Positions 63,639-64,000 of a stretch of DNA of 64,000 nt are shown here, piece by piece. Below the pieces are notes generated by a model. That model saw only the letters and a program-made list of their open reading frames with translations, was not told the origin of the DNA and did no database searches. The stretch's first letter is position 1. Each line of letters begins with the position of its first letter. Both the position numbers and the translations under genes were made by a program. The stretch is from Tethya wilhelma (taxonomy: Eukaryota; Porifera; Demospongiae; Tethyida; Tethyidae): contig CAXIPT010000007.1 in assembly GCA_964030475.1 (NCBI GenBank), positions 4,280,404 to 4,344,403 on the forward strand. The letters are read 5' to 3'.

Positions 63639-64000
63639 GCGTGTGTGATGTGTTCCAACTTCCAATAATACTGAACACTACAAATAAGTGTTCACTGTAC
63701 CGTGGCCTTGCCATTGAAACCATGCTATGTGGAATCCACACAATATGCCTAGTAGGCACTGAGGAAGCTAGTGAGAGAGAGGCTTCTTGTGCAACATAGC
63801 ATAGCAGTCAATGGATACACTGTTGACCATAGAAATGGCTGACTGGTGGTACATTCCATGTTATGGTACAATGCACTGCATTTGTGTGCTTGCTTCTCCT
63901 ATGGTATACTACAATGCAAACAAACAACTTGGAGTCACTCACTGTACTCAGAAGACCATCTTCTCTGTGCTACGATTGGCGCAGCCACTTGAAGCTGGTG
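62516..64000 (-). CDS. NDUFS8: NDUFS8 (TYKY), complex I iron-sulphur subunit, 5' end outside window
   Basis: Minus-strand exons: one from beyond 64000 to 63943 ([15 protein letters not shown], part of a basic mitochondrial presequence), 63581-63184, and 62647-62516. They join as YKYVSIDM in phase 1 and VEGPNFEF in phase 0. The core has both 4Fe-4S motifs of the ferredoxin type ([12 protein letters not shown] and [12 protein letters not shown]), preceded by [20 protein letters not shown], and ends [20 protein letters not shown] then IEADYLYR, nearly identical to human NDUFS8. The subunit carries clusters N6a and N6b in the arm of complex I that passes electrons to ubiquinone. A (GT)n tract (63583-63645) sits directly at the acceptor of the main exon. 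It ends 355 bases from the end of the convergent PHAF1 gene. Confidence 0.96.
62848..63054. mobile_element. ACCGTAATAGCACAAAA-type MITE in NDUFS8 intron 2
   Basis: ACCGTAATAGCACAAAA and TTTTTGTGCTATACGGT form inverted ends, with repeated TTGGCGGATTT and AAATCCGCCAA inside. TA flanks both sides, consistent with a TA target duplication as in mariner-type elements. Confidence 0.75.
63583..63645. repeat. (GT)n microsatellite
   Basis: About 28 GT units with a few interruptions, abutting the NDUFS8 main exon, where on the minus strand it reads (CA)n followed by the CAG acceptor. Confidence 0.9.

Overview
This window is nuclear DNA of an animal. Genes are split by short GT-AG introns, AT-rich non-coding DNA is full of microsatellites and small inverted-repeat elements, and the intact genes are clear animal orthologues: PRR11, an HPS4-like BLOC-3 subunit, TIMM22, UQCR10, PHAF1/C16orf70 and NDUFS8. 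The compact layout and the type of mobile elements suggest an early-branching marine invertebrate, most likely a sponge; that placement is inference. Single N characters at 19068, 34442, 35646, 37232, 38731, 47461 and 60475 look like contig joins, and several coincide with oddities.

Layout. 1-6.3 kb: a tandem pair of an unrecognised Cys-containing protein family, a broken copy followed by an intact two-exon copy. 6.6-9.8 kb: PRR11 in six exons. 9.8-14.5 kb: no convincing host gene, only repeats. 14.576-31.849 kb: a block bounded by inverted terminal repeats that carries a DDE integrase gene (+), a HECT ubiquitin-ligase gene (-), a long cysteine-cluster/PHD-like gene (-) and remains of a possible NTPase gene (-). 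31.9-38.7 kb: bZIP-site-rich repeats, then short contigs holding pieces of related mobile elements, including a ubiquitin-like mini-gene, B-box-like and acidic-repeat exons, and the end of a LINE reverse transcriptase. 38.7-49.3 kb: the 3' part of an HPS4-like gene on a contig that appears to be placed backwards, a 37-bp minisatellite and a family of CCTCGGCA-ended elements. 49.5-53.2 kb: a secreted glycoside-hydrolase-like gene. 53.7-64 kb: TIMM22 and UQCR10 head to head, PHAF1 with a duplicated exon block, and NDUFS8 running off the right edge.

Functional links. Three genes in the last 10 kb encode mitochondrial inner-membrane proteins (TIM22 carrier translocase, complex III, complex I), two of them sharing a 91-bp intergenic region. 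HPS4 and PHAF1 belong to lysosome-related-organelle and autophagy biology. The mobile block is the most unusual part: it couples a transposase-type integrase with ubiquitin-system genes (HECT E3 with catalytic Cys and SAM-like exons nearby; in the next contigs a ubiquitin fold ending in Gly-Gly plus a B-box-like finger) and a KDZ-type cysteine-cluster protein.

All gene models are hand-built from splice consensus, reading-frame continuity and remembered family sequences; no search or alignment was run.
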